Shown piece by piece: positions 1-9,892 of a stretch of DNA of 64,000 bases; the stretch's first letter is position 1; every line of letters begins with the position of its first letter. A program made the translations under genes and the position numbers. Origin of the DNA: Ferruginibacter lapsinanis (GTDB lineage: Bacteria; Bacteroidota; Bacteroidia; Chitinophagales; Chitinophagaceae). The notes beneath the pieces are model-generated. The model did not search any database, was not told where the DNA came from, and was given only the letters and a program-made list of their open reading frames with translations. The stretch is from NCBI RefSeq assembly GCF_020783315.1, contig NZ_CP086063.1, positions 1,593,501 to 1,657,500 of the forward strand, in the 5' to 3' direction.

Positions 1-388
1 TAAATTAGGACTAACATTGGATTATGGTGTAAACAAATGGGGTATTGGAACTCATCTTACTTATTTTGGAAAGATCACTTTGTTTGGCTACGGATATGCC
101 AATACGTATCCTCCATTAGTTGATCTGGATGATGCATCGGCAACTGTTCCGGAACAGTTTAATTACAATGGGAAATTAGTGTCTGATCTGTATTTTTCAT
201 ATAAACTTTGTAAAAATGCAGATCTGTATTTCGGTGCTGATAATTTGTTCAATGTGCATCCTGATCTGGGATATGTTAAGGGAGCAAAATTATCTGCCTA
301 TGACGGAGAAGCAGGCGGTCCGTGGGATGCAGTGCAAATGGGTACGAACGGATTGAGATTCTTTACAAAACTGGCATTTAGATTTTAA
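1..388 (+). CDS. TonB-dependent receptor, C-terminal end (partial)
   Basis: The frame is open from base 2 and the gene begins before the window; 128 codons remain. The protein ends in amphipathic beta strands with an NLFN motif (DNLFNVHPD) and a terminal aromatic residue (KLAFRF), the usual end of a TonB-dependent outer-membrane receptor barrel. Such receptors import siderophores, glycans or other large nutrients using energy from TonB-ExbB-ExbD. The ligand cannot be inferred because the plug domain is missing. It faces the aminotransferase gene and shares a palindromic terminator with it. Confidence 0.8.
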   Translation, partial: KLGLTLDYGVNKWGIGTHLTYFGKITLFGYGYANTYPPLVDLDDASATVPEQFNYNGKLVSDLYFSYKLCKNADLYFGADNLFNVHPDLGYVKGAKLSAYDGEAGGPWDAVQMGTNGLRFFTKLAFRF

Positions 389-400
389 AATATTGATACA

Positions 401-444
401 TAAACTAAGAAAGGGTTACACATGTGTAACCCTTTCTTAGTTTA
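401..444. terminator. Bidirectional terminator, perfect 44-bp palindrome
   Basis: Two perfect 20-nt arms (TAAACTAAGAAAGGGTTACA at 401-420 and its complement at 425-444) surround a CATG loop that is itself palindromic. It lies between the convergent receptor (ends 388) and aminotransferase (ends 458), with AT-rich sequence on both sides, so it probably ends transcription from both directions. Confidence 0.75.
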
Positions 445-457
445 TGATCTCATGAAA

Positions 458-1654
458 TTATATCATCCTTCCGGGATATTTGTCCAATGCTTTTTCTAAA
501 CAATCCATTGCTTTATTAATGGCATCCACATTTAGCACATAGGCCAGGCGGACTTCTTTTAAACCAAGTCCAAGTGTACCATAAAAGCCTGTGGCAGGGG
601 CCAGCATTACCGTTTGATCGTTGTAAGAAAAATCTTCCAGTAACCACTGACAAAATTTATCAGAATCATCAATGGGTAATTTAGCCATTACATAAAAGGC
701 GCCACCTGGTGTAGGGCAGGTAACTCCAGGCATCGCATTCAATCTTTTTACAATAGTATCTCTGCGTAATTTATATTCAGCTTTTGTAGTGTCAAAATAA
801 TTATCCGGCAGATCAACAGCGGCTTCGCCTAATATCTGACCAAAGCCAGGAGGGCTCAATCTTGCCTGGGCAAATTTCATGATAGTAGCCAATAATGCTT
901 TATTCTTTGTAACAAGTGTTCCGATACGGGCTCCACAAGCACTATATTTTTTACTGACAGTATCTATCAAAATAATGTTATCATCAGCGCCGGTTAAATG
1001 CATGGCACTGAAATGTTCTCCTTCATAACAAAACTCTCTGTAAGCTTCATCAGAAAAAAGATACAGATTATGTTTTACAGCTAACTTTTTCAACAGCTCC
1101 ATTTCTTCTTTACTGTACAAATATCCTGTGGGGTTATTTGGATTGCAGATAAGAATGGCCTTTGTTTTTGGCGTAATATGTTTTTCAAAATCTTCAATAG
1201 GAGGTAGTGCAAAGCCTTTATCTAACTGGGAGGTAATAGGTACAACATTTACACCCACTTCTACAGCAAAACCTTCATAATTTGCGTATAAAGGTTCAGG
1301 AATAATAACTTCATCATAAGGATCAAGGCATGCCATAAATCCAAACTGGATAGCTTCACTACCACCAGCAGTTACAATGATCTCATCTTCTGTTACAGAA
1401 AATCCGGCTTTTTTATAATAGCCTACTAATTTTTGACGATAACTTAAATTGCCGGCACTGTGGCTGTATTCCAGTATTTTAAAAGTACTGTTGCGTACGG
1501 CATCTAAAATTGGTTTAGGCGTTTCTATATCGGGCTGACCAATATTTAAATGGTAAACAGTAATGCCTTTCTTCTTCGCAGCTTCCGCATACGGAACCAG
1601 TTTCCTGATAGGGGACGACGGCATCTTTTTTCCACGGTGACTAATTGATAACAT
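458..1654 (-). CDS. PLP-dependent class I/II aminotransferase (aspartate aminotransferase family)
   Basis: 398 residues, the usual length for fold-type I aminotransferases. Visible motifs are NIGQPDIETP near residue 38, the NPNNPTG loop at 171-177, the SDEAY segment near 201 and SKKYSACGAR, which places the PLP-binding lysine at about K235 and the substrate-carboxylate arginine at R243. It transfers an amino group between an amino acid and a 2-oxo acid in the cytoplasm. The exact substrate (aspartate, aromatic or alanine type) cannot be told from sequence alone. It is last in a minus-strand run starting near 3706, 29 nt after the VF530-type gene. Confidence 0.88.
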   Translation of the reverse strand: MLSISHRGKKMPSSPIRKLVPYAEAAKKKGITVYHLNIGQPDIETPKPILDAVRNSTFKILEYSHSAGNLSYRQKLVGYYKKAGFSVTEDEIIVTAGGSEAIQFGFMACLDPYDEVIIPEPLYANYEGFAVEVGVNVVPITSQLDKGFALPPIEDFEKHITPKTKAILICNPNNPTGYLYSKEEMELLKKLAVKHNLYLFSDEAYREFCYEGEHFSAMHLTGADDNIILIDTVSKKYSACGARIGTLVTKNKALLATIMKFAQARLSPPGFGQILGEAAVDLPDNYFDTTKAEYKLRRDTIVKRLNAMPGVTCPTPGGAFYVMAKLPIDDSDKFCQWLLEDFSYNDQTVMLAPATGFYGTLGLGLKEVRLAYVLNVDAINKAMDCLEKALDKYPGRMI

Positions 1655-1683
1655 GCCGCAAAGATAAGAGGATAAAATAATTT

Positions 1684-1908
1684 TTATTGACTGATGCTGT
1701 CAATATATAGAGTTTCTACTTTTTTACGTGCCCACGGGGTTTTTCGTAAAAATTTCAGGCTGGATTGTATGCTGGGGTTATCGTTAAAACAATTGATTCG
1801 GATAATTTTTCCCAGATCTTCCCATCCATAATGATCTACTAATTGTGTTACAATCATTTCTAATGTTTTGCCATGAAGTGGATCTTTGGATGGCTGACTT
1901 TGATTCAT
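1684..1908 (-). CDS. VF530/DUF2132 family small protein
   Basis: 74 residues. The sequence matches the VF530 (DUF2132) pattern: [19 protein letters not shown], then W-x-x-LG-x-x-I-x-I-x-CF, and a final [15 protein letters not shown] block. Members are small all-helical proteins described as DNA-binding by structure; their cellular role is not established. It starts 3 nt after the stop of the exported protein upstream and is probably co-transcribed with it and with the aminotransferase downstream. Confidence 0.8.
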   Translation of the reverse strand: MNQSQPSKDPLHGKTLEMIVTQLVDHYGWEDLGKIIRINCFNDNPSIQSSLKFLRKTPWARKKVETLYIDSISQ

Positions 1909-1911
1909 ATG

Positions 1912-2793
1912 TTATGGTTTTTCAACATTTATATCTCCTAACAGATATTTTCCTTGTATTTTCAGAAATGCAAAATGTATTATTTTGCCATCCAGGCATT
2001 GGTAGGAGTATACATACCAAACGCCTTCGCTTTCTTTTTCTATTTTAAATGATTCAAATTTTTTATCCGGACATCCCTCTAAGATAAGATGAATTTTGCC
2101 CATCGTAGCACCAGCTTGTAATGAATCATATTTGTTGGCAGGATCACCAGCTATTTTCCAGTTTTTTGAAGGGTCATCATCACGGTGAACAGTATGTGAT
2201 GTAAAGGCGGTAATATTTATATCTTTTACATAACCAAATAGCATATTTAATTCTTCCTGAATAACAGCTTCTATTAACGGGTCGTTTTTATCCTGATTGT
2301 ATTGTAAATTAGTTGCAATACTGAAACTGTCTTTTGAGGTAAATGCCGAAAGCGGATTAGGCAGATCAAGTAAATAAGCTTTTTTATTGTAAGGAAAGTA
2401 TATCATTCCTATCATTCCAAAACGATCAGCATGTTTATACATAATATTAAGTCCGTGCATATTTGCTTCTTTATTGATAACCTCTGCCGATACATTCAGT
2501 ATTTCAATTTTTGAAAGATTAATACCTTCTGTTTTTGCATTGACAATATATTGTGGCCATGCAGTTTTTAACTTAGTAGTGTATACTGTAAAATCCTTTG
2601 TTAATTTGGCTTTGTTTGCTTTGCCGGCATACAAAGCATTATTTATTATATCTGGCGTGGCAATATGTGGAGCTAGTAAATTATAATTATTTTTTGTCAA
2701 TGACAAAATGAAGGTCTCAGCCAGTTTTCTTTCGTCTTGTGCAATTGTTTGTAAGCAAAGCAGCAAAAGAAATGGAATGAGCTTTAGTTTCAT
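1912..2793 (-). CDS. Exported protein of unknown function
   Basis: 293 residues. An N-terminal signal peptide (about residues 1-18, KLIPFLLLLCLQTIAQ) predicts export. There is no lipobox cysteine at the cleavage site and no later membrane segment. The mature part is mixed alpha/beta with many lysines and aromatics and matches no family I recognise. It follows another exported unknown by 10 nt and precedes the VF530-type gene by 3 nt, so the three are probably one transcript. Confidence 0.7.
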   Translation of the reverse strand: MKLKLIPFLLLLCLQTIAQDERKLAETFILSLTKNNYNLLAPHIATPDIINNALYAGKANKAKLTKDFTVYTTKLKTAWPQYIVNAKTEGINLSKIEILNVSAEVINKEANMHGLNIMYKHADRFGMIGMIYFPYNKKAYLLDLPNPLSAFTSKDSFSIATNLQYNQDKNDPLIEAVIQEELNMLFGYVKDINITAFTSHTVHRDDDPSKNWKIAGDPANKYDSLQAGATMGKIHLILEGCPDKKFESFKIEKESEGVWYVYSYQCLDGKIIHFAFLKIQGKYLLGDINVEKP

Positions 2794-2803
2794 CGTATTA
2801 ATA

Positions 2804-3706
2804 TTAAAACTTATTTACAATATCCAGCACTTTTTTGCCATCCTTACTTTCCCAACGATAACGAACAGTATATTCTTTATTTTTAGGAGTTGTAGGGTCT
2901 AATGCAATCTGCACTAAGATGTTTATTTCCTCTCTGTCTTTAAATGTCTTCGCTGCATAATGTTTAGCAGCTTTTATTTGTGGGATCTCTTTCATGTTTT
3001 CATCATACAACCATGTTTGAAATTTCCCCTGATTTACTTCATCAGTTGTAATGCCTAACATTTCTGCAGAACGAATTGAATGATACAATGATTTTGGATA
3101 ATAACCACTGTCCATATATGCCTCAATTTTTTTTAATTCTATACCACCACATGCGCTGGCATTATATCCTTTTGTGGAACTAGCAGTATAAGTGGATTTA
3201 GATAATTGCAACTCTTCTTTTGGGTCGGTTATTACGACGGGGAATTCTAATAATAATTTGCTATGGCCTTTTAGGTCAAAAAATGTAATGTATTGATAGC
3301 AAGTATCACCTGGTTTTACTTTTTCATTAAAACTTAAAGAGATAGAAAGGCTCTTCAATGAATATTCATTCATGCCTGTATTTTCATTTTCTTTAAATAC
3401 GTTAGGAGTAAAAGCCAGCGTATCTTTTTTTGCGTCAAGCATTAATATTTTTACTCCTGGAAAATATTTTCCGCCTACTTGTTTTAATCCCCATGGTTGA
3501 ACAAGATTTATTTCAAACTCAGTATTAACAGGTAATCTATTGCTAGTCCAGGTTGTACCATTGAGAGTAACTTCAATTTGTTTACCCCAGATACCTCCTT
3601 TGAAATATTTTATGCCGGTAAATGGAAGGATGCCGTTTGTTTGTGCCAGCAGGGATACAGAAGAAACAACAGTTGCAATTATTAGTGAGAAAATTCTTTT
3701 AACCAT
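2804..3706 (-). CDS. Exported protein of unknown function
   Basis: 300 residues with a signal peptide ending near residue 22 (SVSLLAQ). The mature chain looks beta-rich, with W-G-K-Q-I-E-V-T-L and FPVVITDPKEEL segments, and a later region with Y-x-x-R-Y-x-W-x-S-K-D-G. I do not recognise a family. It heads a run of four tightly spaced minus-strand genes. It is separated from the PKD protein upstream by a hairpin at 3784-3818, so it probably has its own promoter in 3707-3783. Confidence 0.7.
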   Translation of the reverse strand: MVKRIFSLIIATVVSSVSLLAQTNGILPFTGIKYFKGGIWGKQIEVTLNGTTWTSNRLPVNTEFEINLVQPWGLKQVGGKYFPGVKILMLDAKKDTLAFTPNVFKENENTGMNEYSLKSLSISLSFNEKVKPGDTCYQYITFFDLKGHSKLLLEFPVVITDPKEELQLSKSTYTASSTKGYNASACGGIELKKIEAYMDSGYYPKSLYHSIRSAEMLGITTDEVNQGKFQTWLYDENMKEIPQIKAAKHYAAKTFKDREEINILVQIALDPTTPKNKEYTVRYRWESKDGKKVLDIVNKF

Positions 3707-3783
3707 GGTTAATGATTTTAGTTAAAAGTACCAATATTATTGATCTATTACACTACCCGTTATTGGGTATTTCTTCAGTAAAT

Positions 3784-3818
3784 AAAAAAGGAGCAACATA
3801 TATGTCACCCCTTTTTTT
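3784..3818 (-). terminator. Probable terminator after the PKD/IgGFc-binding gene
   Basis: Read on the minus strand, an A-rich arm and AAGGGGTGACAT pair, with G-T wobbles, to ATGTTGCTCC, followed by a TTTTTT tract. It lies 17 nt downstream of the 3835 stop and ahead of the next minus-strand gene. Confidence 0.6.
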
Positions 3819-3834
3819 AAAAATACAAGCAGCA

Positions 3835-6800
3835 TTATTTTTGTATCAACAGATTGCCATTGATCGTTAACTTACCTCCCTCTTCTACCACCATTCTGGC
3901 TCCATCTTCAATTGTTTGAGGAACATTCATTGTACAGTTACCTGAAATAATGATCTCAGATCCCATAGGCAAAGGATTCGGCGGGATTTTATTTCCTAAC
4001 CAATTAATAGAATTCGTCCAGTCTCCTGTACCTAGATACTGATAACGAACAGGAAGGGTGTTAAAATTAAACCCAACATTATATCCAACCGTTTCTCCAT
4101 TTCCCATTCCATAAGCAATTGCAACAAAAGAAGAGTCAGATTCTAATGTATGTGTAGCTCCTGTAGTTACCTTAATTTGTGCATAAGAATAGTCTGTATC
4201 TCCGGGAAAAGGTTTAAATGCATTCAACATAGAAATTAAGGCACTGCTTCCGTAGGCACCGGTGGCAAGATAGCTGCTGGTGCTGGTGTCAACAAGACTA
4301 GTATTGTCTATTTTAAAACTGGCAACTCCTTCTTTTCTGATTATGACGTTGACATAGCTTGCACTTGCAGCAACAAAACTGCTTTTATAATTGGGAGAAA
4401 AAATAGTTGCATTTTTTGTGCCATATTTTAAAGGAGATAAATTGATCATTTCAGGATCTCCGGAACCATTGTTGCCTGAAGTATAATTAGGGCACCCCGG
4501 CGTTACAATGTATTGTGTTACCATTATTCTCTTATCACTTTCGATCAATAAGGGTTGGTTGCGGCTGATTTCATAAAAACTTTGATTGATGATTGACGAT
4601 TTTAATAAAGGGACTTTATTCACTAAAACATTGGTTGCAGTATCGTCAACGGTTATACGATAAATACCGGTCTCCATAGTTTTGGTAGGTGCAGTAAGAT
4701 ATTTGGTTCCCCAGGCAGCTTTTGGAAATATTTGCTGAATAAGATTATCAGAGCCCGCAGTATTGCTACATCCTGCGGCGTTGATCAATACTCTTCCATT
4801 GCCGCCAAATACTGCAATTCTTTTGAAAGGATTATTCGATACGATCCTTGTGCCCGATAGGTCTACTGCAACTCCTGCACTGCCTACACCTGAAATGAAT
4901 CCCATCGCATTGAATACTTCACCCTTGTTCAACAGTTTTGTATACGTAACCCCAGCTTTATACAACACATTTGCTGCAGTATGATTTTGAGTGAATAAAG
5001 TTGCCGTACTGGAATCCAGAATATCTGCCGAAGGCGTAAATTCTATAATGGTGCTGTCACTTTCAGCGATTACAAAAAAGAACGAGTTCGGATTTTGGGT
5101 ATTTGTACTGCCTCCTCTGCTTTGTACGATATAACTGGTGCTCCACATTTTGGTAGGTATGAGCAACGAGCCCCCGGCTGTATTGTTAGTTGCGTATACA
5201 TGTTCCCATGCTCCTATGGGTTGATTACTGGTTATTCGTATAGCCCTATCCGTTATTCCTGTAAAATACAGACGGGTATCTGCCTGGTCATTTTGATTAT
5301 AAATATCATTGGGGTCGCCTATCGGAAAGCCCGTAACCTCCACTACAGATTTTGCAGGAATATATACCACTTTAGGAAAACCTGATCCTGATTTTTTTGA
5401 TATAGGCATGTTAGGAATATCAACTAATACTGTAGCAGGGTTTTCGCTTGCAGCAAGATATAAGGACATATATGGCCTACTGGCATCTGTTCCTTTTCTA
5501 CGCATATTCTCTATGTAACCATATCCTGCCCAAAACTCTGTGCCCATGCTCGAAAGCGATACATTATCCGGCAGGGTTTTAAAAGAATCAATTTGTATGG
5601 TGTACATAATTGTGTCAGGCACACAAGCTGCATTATCAGAAACAAAAGAATGTTTAACAGTGTAATTGCCATACCCTGGATAGGTATGAGCAGGATTGGT
5701 CTCTGTAGATGAAGTACCATCGCCAAAATCCCAACTCATCTGCGTAATATTATTAAAGCCATACACCGAATGGTCTTCGAAAAGAATTGTTTTTGTATTC
5801 GTATTATCAAAACTGTAGGTAAAATCAGCTTTTGATTTAGGAAGCACCTTTATAATTTTTGTAAGCGTATCGTATGTTGACTGGCAAGAGGATACCCTGC
5901 TAAGAAATTTAACTGTATAATTTCCAGGTGCATAATTATGTATAGGGTTGATAATCGATTCTGTGTATCCATCTCCCAGCAGCCACTTGACGACCAGGTT
6001 GCCGGTATAATTACTTACAGTTCCGTTGAGTTGAATATTTTGATTTGTCACTGAACAATTAGGGATTTGTGTGTAAGTAAAATCTGCTTTCGTTGATAAG
6101 CTTCTTACTCCTGTGGTTTTGGTTAAACTGCTGCTGCACCCACGTTTGGTAAAAATAGTGAGTGAGACTGAATATAGGCCCGAGGCTGCATACAGATGCG
6201 GATGTGAATAATAGAAATTATTGTAGATAGTATCTTTTTTGCCATCACCAAAATCCCATATCTGTTTTAATAAAGTATCTGTTCCGTTTTTTAGATAAGA
6301 TGAATCAACAAAGGTTGTAGTAACACCGAGACAAACATTTGAAGGTGCTAAAAACAACGGATTACATATAGCTACCGGAGTAGAATCAACCGAAATGTTT
6401 CTTGTCAAACTATCCATACAGCCATTTGCAGAAGTGATAACTAATTTTACCGTATAAGATCCTTTCATGGGATATACATGCGAAACAGTTTTGTTGGTGG
6501 TTGCTATGGTATTAGTGCCATCACCAAAGTTCCATGTATATCCGGTGATAGTAGTCGATGAATCGATCTTAGTTGAATCGAAAAAATTCAATTTCAATAA
6601 ATTGAGGGTATCGGTTTCAAAAGTAAAAGATGCCTTAGGTTTTGAGATCATTCCACTGACGGTAATGGTTGTGTCTAAAGTATTAGGACAGCCACCAACA
6701 AAAGAGGCTGTTAATGAAACAGGGTAAGTTCCGTTAGCCGTATAAATAAAAGATGGGTTCATTGCTGTGTCAGTATAGGTATTGTTGAACTTCCATTTAT

Positions 6801-7776
6801 AAGTGATTGCGATTGGAAGGTCAGGTGCTACGGTCAGATTTGTAAAATTTATCTTTTGATATCCGCATAAGCCAAGTGTTTCTGCATTTTGAGTGAATCC
6901 CGGTACTACGGAACCCTTTACTTCTATCGAATCATAATAATAAATATTGCAGGTGCTTGTTTGATACAATAATGTAACAATGTATTTTCCCGGATTTTTA
7001 TATTTATGCTTTACTGTTGTATATACAACAGCCGGATCTACATAAGAGGAGCCATCTCCAAAATACCAAACCTTTTTTAAAAAATAGGAGTTTGCCGGCG
7101 CACTCATTTCAGTGATAGACATCGATGCAGAATCTCCAATACAAATAGATCCATTGTTTACTTTGAATGCAGCTTTTGGAATGCTGTATATGCTTACCTG
7201 TTTAGATAAAATATCGGCACAGCCATTTGATGAGGATACAATTAAAGAAACGGAATAAGCGCCATGGTTATAATATTTTTTATTATAGGTATTCGTAGAA
7301 GCAGTTGAATTATCGTCACTGAATTTCCATAATAATGATAAAGAATCTCCAGTACTGGTGGTGGATTCACTCGTAAAATTGATGGTATTATAACCACAAT
7401 TTGTTGTCTGTGCACCAATCGCAAATGCTACCTGTGGTTTAATGCTAAGGTCAAATGAATGGGTAACACTATCAGTGCAACCTAATTTTGTATAAATCTT
7501 AAGGAAGATTGAATAGCTACTATCTCTGAAATAATTATGAAATTGGATCGTATCGCTATGATTTAAGATCGTGTCTGATTTCCCATCTCCCCAATACCAT
7601 ATCACTTTATTAATCGTATCACCAGACGATGTTGAAATATTGGTTACCTGTATAGCTCCATTACTACAGGTTGTATTAGAAGACAGAATAAAATCAGCGT
7701 GGCACTGAGCATTGGAGAATAAAGGGAAGGCTGAAATAAATAATATACTAATAAGCAGAGGTAGCAATCTTTTCAT
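3835..7776 (-). CDS. PKD-repeat surface protein with an IgGFc-binding-type domain
   Basis: 1313 residues from the ATG at 7776; a TTG two codons upstream is less likely because MKRLLPLL starts a good signal peptide (cleaved after SNAQ). About eight PKD domains follow, each marked by a W-x-F/W-GDG-like core (for example WDFGDGTSS, WNFGDGTNT). From about residue 740 a domain begins with GTEFWAGYGYIE and continues through long beta segments; it resembles the IgGFc-binding N-terminal domain family. The last 70 residues (W-x-NSINW, EDGARMVVEEGGKLTINGN) are a short beta motif. No canonical T9SS type A or B signal is evident at the end. It is probably cell-surface or secreted, in adhesion or matrix binding; this role is inferred. 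Confidence 0.82.
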   Translation of the reverse strand: MKRLLPLLISILFISAFPLFSNAQCHADFILSSNTTCSNGAIQVTNISTSSGDTINKVIWYWGDGKSDTILNHSDTIQFHNYFRDSSYSIFLKIYTKLGCTDSVTHSFDLSIKPQVAFAIGAQTTNCGYNTINFTSESTTSTGDSLSLLWKFSDDNSTASTNTYNKKYYNHGAYSVSLIVSSSNGCADILSKQVSIYSIPKAAFKVNNGSICIGDSASMSITEMSAPANSYFLKKVWYFGDGSSYVDPAVVYTTVKHKYKNPGKYIVTLLYQTSTCNIYYYDSIEVKGSVVPGFTQNAETLGLCGYQKINFTNLTVAPDLPIAITYKWKFNNTYTDTAMNPSFIYTANGTYPVSLTASFVGGCPNTLDTTITVSGMISKPKASFTFETDTLNLLKLNFFDSTKIDSSTTITGYTWNFGDGTNTIATTNKTVSHVYPMKGSYTVKLVITSANGCMDSLTRNISVDSTPVAICNPLFLAPSNVCLGVTTTFVDSSYLKNGTDTLLKQIWDFGDGKKDTIYNNFYYSHPHLYAASGLYSVSLTIFTKRGCSSSLTKTTGVRSLSTKADFTYTQIPNCSVTNQNIQLNGTVSNYTGNLVVKWLLGDGYTESIINPIHNYAPGNYTVKFLSRVSSCQSTYDTLTKIIKVLPKSKADFTYSFDNTNTKTILFEDHSVYGFNNITQMSWDFGDGTSSTETNPAHTYPGYGNYTVKHSFVSDNAACVPDTIMYTIQIDSFKTLPDNVSLSSMGTEFWAGYGYIENMRRKGTDASRPYMSLYLAASENPATVLVDIPNMPISKKSGSGFPKVVYIPAKSVVEVTGFPIGDPNDIYNQNDQADTRLYFTGITDRAIRITSNQPIGAWEHVYATNNTAGGSLLIPTKMWSTSYIVQSRGGSTNTQNPNSFFFVIAESDSTIIEFTPSADILDSSTATLFTQNHTAANVLYKAGVTYTKLLNKGEVFNAMGFISGVGSAGVAVDLSGTRIVSNNPFKRIAVFGGNGRVLINAAGCSNTAGSDNLIQQIFPKAAWGTKYLTAPTKTMETGIYRITVDDTATNVLVNKVPLLKSSIINQSFYEISRNQPLLIESDKRIMVTQYIVTPGCPNYTSGNNGSGDPEMINLSPLKYGTKNATIFSPNYKSSFVAASASYVNVIIRKEGVASFKIDNTSLVDTSTSSYLATGAYGSSALISMLNAFKPFPGDTDYSYAQIKVTTGATHTLESDSSFVAIAYGMGNGETVGYNVGFNFNTLPVRYQYLGTGDWTNSINWLGNKIPPNPLPMGSEIIISGNCTMNVPQTIEDGARMVVEEGGKLTINGNLLIQK

Positions 7777-8067
7777 TTCCAAAAGTAAATTATCCCGGGA
7801 TTTGTATGAATTTAGTTAGTGCAAACGATTGCGTAAATTAATCTTGTTGATTTTATTCCCCACTTTTACAGGTAAAACTTTTCGGTTCGGGTTAAAATCT
7901 AAGCAATCCTTTACTGCATAGATGTTTTGTAAACGGGCATTGTATTTGGAAACATATTATTATAACTGTTACACTGGTATAAAATATTCAATAGCATGGT
8001 ATCAGAGTCCAGCACAAAATAAATTTTAAATACTATAATACATCTTTTCATCTCAAAAATTTAAATC
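7777..8067. other. Divergent intergenic region, 291 bp
   Basis: This region separates the minus-strand PKD gene from the plus-strand small membrane protein and must hold both promoters. It is AT-rich. I see no RNA gene, clear terminator or long palindrome in it. Confidence 0.4.
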
Positions 8068-8391
8068 ATGAAAATCACTAATTTTTTTAAAGCAATGGCT
8101 GTAAGCTTTATCATTGCTCTTGCTATTCCGGTTACATCTAATGCAATGCATAACAGCAATGTTTCTACACCTTTGAGCGATAGTGCAGCAGACGTTAAAC
8201 TTGCAGCACATATTATACAAAGAGTAACGGAAATTCAGAATATGGATAAGACCAATCTTACTACAGCTGAGAGAAAATCACTTAAAAAGGAACTGAAAGA
8301 AATGCAGGCGCAGGCCAGCAGTAACCAAGGGGTTTATCTGTCAATAGGGGCTATTGTCATCATTCTTTTGATACTGATACTTATTTTATAA
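8068..8391 (+). CDS. Small exported/membrane-anchored protein of a short Bacteroidota family
   Basis: 107 residues. There is a signal-like hydrophobic segment at about 8-26 (AMAVSFIIALAIPVTSNA). A charged helical middle follows (IQNMDKTNLTTAERKSLKKE, about 72-91), then a short Gln/Ser/Gly stretch and a very hydrophobic C-terminus (VYLSIGAIVIILLILILIL). The layout of a basic helix with an AERK-x-x-LKKE motif before a terminal membrane helix recalls short uncharacterised proteins common in this group. The function is unknown. It stands alone, with its own spacer and terminator. Confidence 0.7.
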   Translation: MKITNFFKAMAVSFIIALAIPVTSNAMHNSNVSTPLSDSAADVKLAAHIIQRVTEIQNMDKTNLTTAERKSLKKELKEMQAQASSNQGVYLSIGAIVIILLILILIL

Positions 8392-8413
8392 TCTGCAGAA
8401 GAAAACATTAAGT

Positions 8414-8454
8414 AATAAAAAAAGCCTCGACATATGCCGGGGCTTTTTTTATTA
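8414..8454. terminator. Bidirectional terminator
   Basis: AATAAAAAAAGCCTCG and CGGGGCTTTTTTTATT form a stem (one T-G wobble) around ACATATGC. A-run and T-run flanks suit both the small membrane protein (ends 8391) and icd (ends 8473 on the other strand). Confidence 0.8.
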
Positions 8455-8472
8455 TAGTATTATTTCGAAATT

Positions 8473-9705
8473 TTATAATCCCATTTTTGCCTTTAAATTA
8501 GCATCGATAGCATCTAAAAATTCTTCAGTGTATAAATAATGTTCACCATGATTTACTTTATTGCCATGGATACAAACCGCAAGATCTTTTGTCATTTTAC
8601 CGCTCTCAACTGTTTCGATACAAACAGCTTCCAGTGCATTACAAAAATCAATTAATGGTTGGTTGTTATCTAGTTTACCACGAAAAGCCAAACCTCTTGT
8701 CCATGCAAAGATCGAAGCAATTGGGTTGGTAGAAGTAGGTTTACCTGCCTGGTGTTCTCTGAAGTGACGGGTAACGGTACCATGTGCAGCTTCTGCTTCC
8801 ATCGTTTTTCCATCAGGAGTAACCAGTACTGAGGTCATTAAACCTAATGAACCAAAACCTTGTGCAACTGTATCACTTTGTACATCACCATCATAGTTTT
8901 TGCAAGCCCAAACGAAATTGCCATTCCATTTTAATGCGCTGGCAACCATGTCATCAATCAAACGATGTTCGTACACAATACCTGCAGCAGTGAAACTTGC
9001 TTTGAATTCATTTTGATATACTTCTTCAAAAATATCTTTAAACCGTCCGTCGTATTTTTTAAGAATGGTATTTTTTGTAGAAAGATATAAAGGCCATTTT
9101 TTGCTCAAAGCCATGTTAAAACAGCTTCTTGCAAAACCATAGATACTTTCGTCTGTATTATACATACACATTGCAACGCCATCGCCTTTGTAGTTGTACA
9201 CTTCAAAAGTTTGAGCTTCACCTCCACCTTCCGGAGTAAAGGTCATGGTTAATTTACCTTTGCCTTTAATAACGGTATCGGTTGCCCTATATTGATCACC
9301 AAATGCATGACGACCAACGATGATAGGCGCAGTCCAGTTTGTTACCAAACGTGGTACATTTTGCATAACAATTGGTTCACGAAAAACAGTGCCATCCAAA
9401 ATATTACGGATAGTTCCGTTGGGAGATTTCCACATTTGTTTCAAATTAAATTCTTTCACACGGGCTTCATCGGGTGTAATAGTGGCACATTTGATACCTA
9501 CGCCACATGCTTTGATCGCATTCGCAGAATCGATAGTAACCTGGTCATTTGTAGCATCTCTATGCTCCATACCAAGGTCAAAATATTGAATAGGAACTTC
9601 TAAATAAGGAAGTATTAATTTGTCTTTAATAAATTTCCAGATAATTCTGGTCATTTCATCGCCATCTAGTTCTACAACCGGGTTGGTTACTTTAATTTTT
9701 GCCAT
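8473..9705 (-). CDS. icd: NADP-dependent isocitrate dehydrogenase, eukaryote-like type
   Basis: 410 residues. It aligns end to end with the dimeric IDH1/IDH2-like group: [16 protein letters not shown] near the start, the substrate loop [20 protein letters not shown] around 94-113, the metal-binding [10 protein letters not shown] segment near 250 and the cofactor segment [15 protein letters not shown] near 308. It oxidises isocitrate to 2-oxoglutarate and CO2 in the cytoplasmic TCA cycle, producing NADPH. It is monocistronic, between a bidirectional terminator and a promoter with a TACCTTCG box. The pnt operon nearby also handles NADPH. Confidence 0.95.
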   Translation of the reverse strand: MAKIKVTNPVVELDGDEMTRIIWKFIKDKLILPYLEVPIQYFDLGMEHRDATNDQVTIDSANAIKACGVGIKCATITPDEARVKEFNLKQMWKSPNGTIRNILDGTVFREPIVMQNVPRLVTNWTAPIIVGRHAFGDQYRATDTVIKGKGKLTMTFTPEGGGEAQTFEVYNYKGDGVAMCMYNTDESIYGFARSCFNMALSKKWPLYLSTKNTILKKYDGRFKDIFEEVYQNEFKASFTAAGIVYEHRLIDDMVASALKWNGNFVWACKNYDGDVQSDTVAQGFGSLGLMTSVLVTPDGKTMEAEAAHGTVTRHFREHQAGKPTSTNPIASIFAWTRGLAFRGKLDNNQPLIDFCNALEAVCIETVESGKMTKDLAVCIHGNKVNHGEHYLYTEEFLDAIDANLKAKMGL

Positions 9706-9740
9706 GGAAAATATTGATTTGTAATTTACGAATTGGACTG

Positions 9741-9748
9741 CGAAGGTA
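9741..9748 (-). promoter_or_regulatory. Candidate -7 promoter box of icd
   Basis: On the minus strand this reads TACCTTCG, followed by CAG, 36 nt before the icd start. It fits the Bacteroidota -7 consensus TAnnTTTG with one C for T. No convincing -33 TTTG is seen at the expected spacing. Confidence 0.35.
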
Positions 9749-9816
9749 TTGCATTTGCCCGAAAATTCGAATGCAATTTTTATGTTATATATTTAAATAC
9801 CAGCATTTGAGCCTTG

Positions 9817-9836
9817 TGGCATCATCGTTGTGTCAC
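9817..9836 (+). repeat. 20-bp intergenic repeat, copy 1
   Basis: TGGCATCATCGTTGTGTCAC here is identical to 44628-44647. Both copies are intergenic. This copy lies between the acetyltransferase and icd genes, and its right-hand side has diverged from copy 2. Confidence 0.6.
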
Positions 9837-9892
9837 AATCCTTTCATCTTTTGTACTACTATTAAACTTTTTTTGAAACGAAATTGAGAAAT

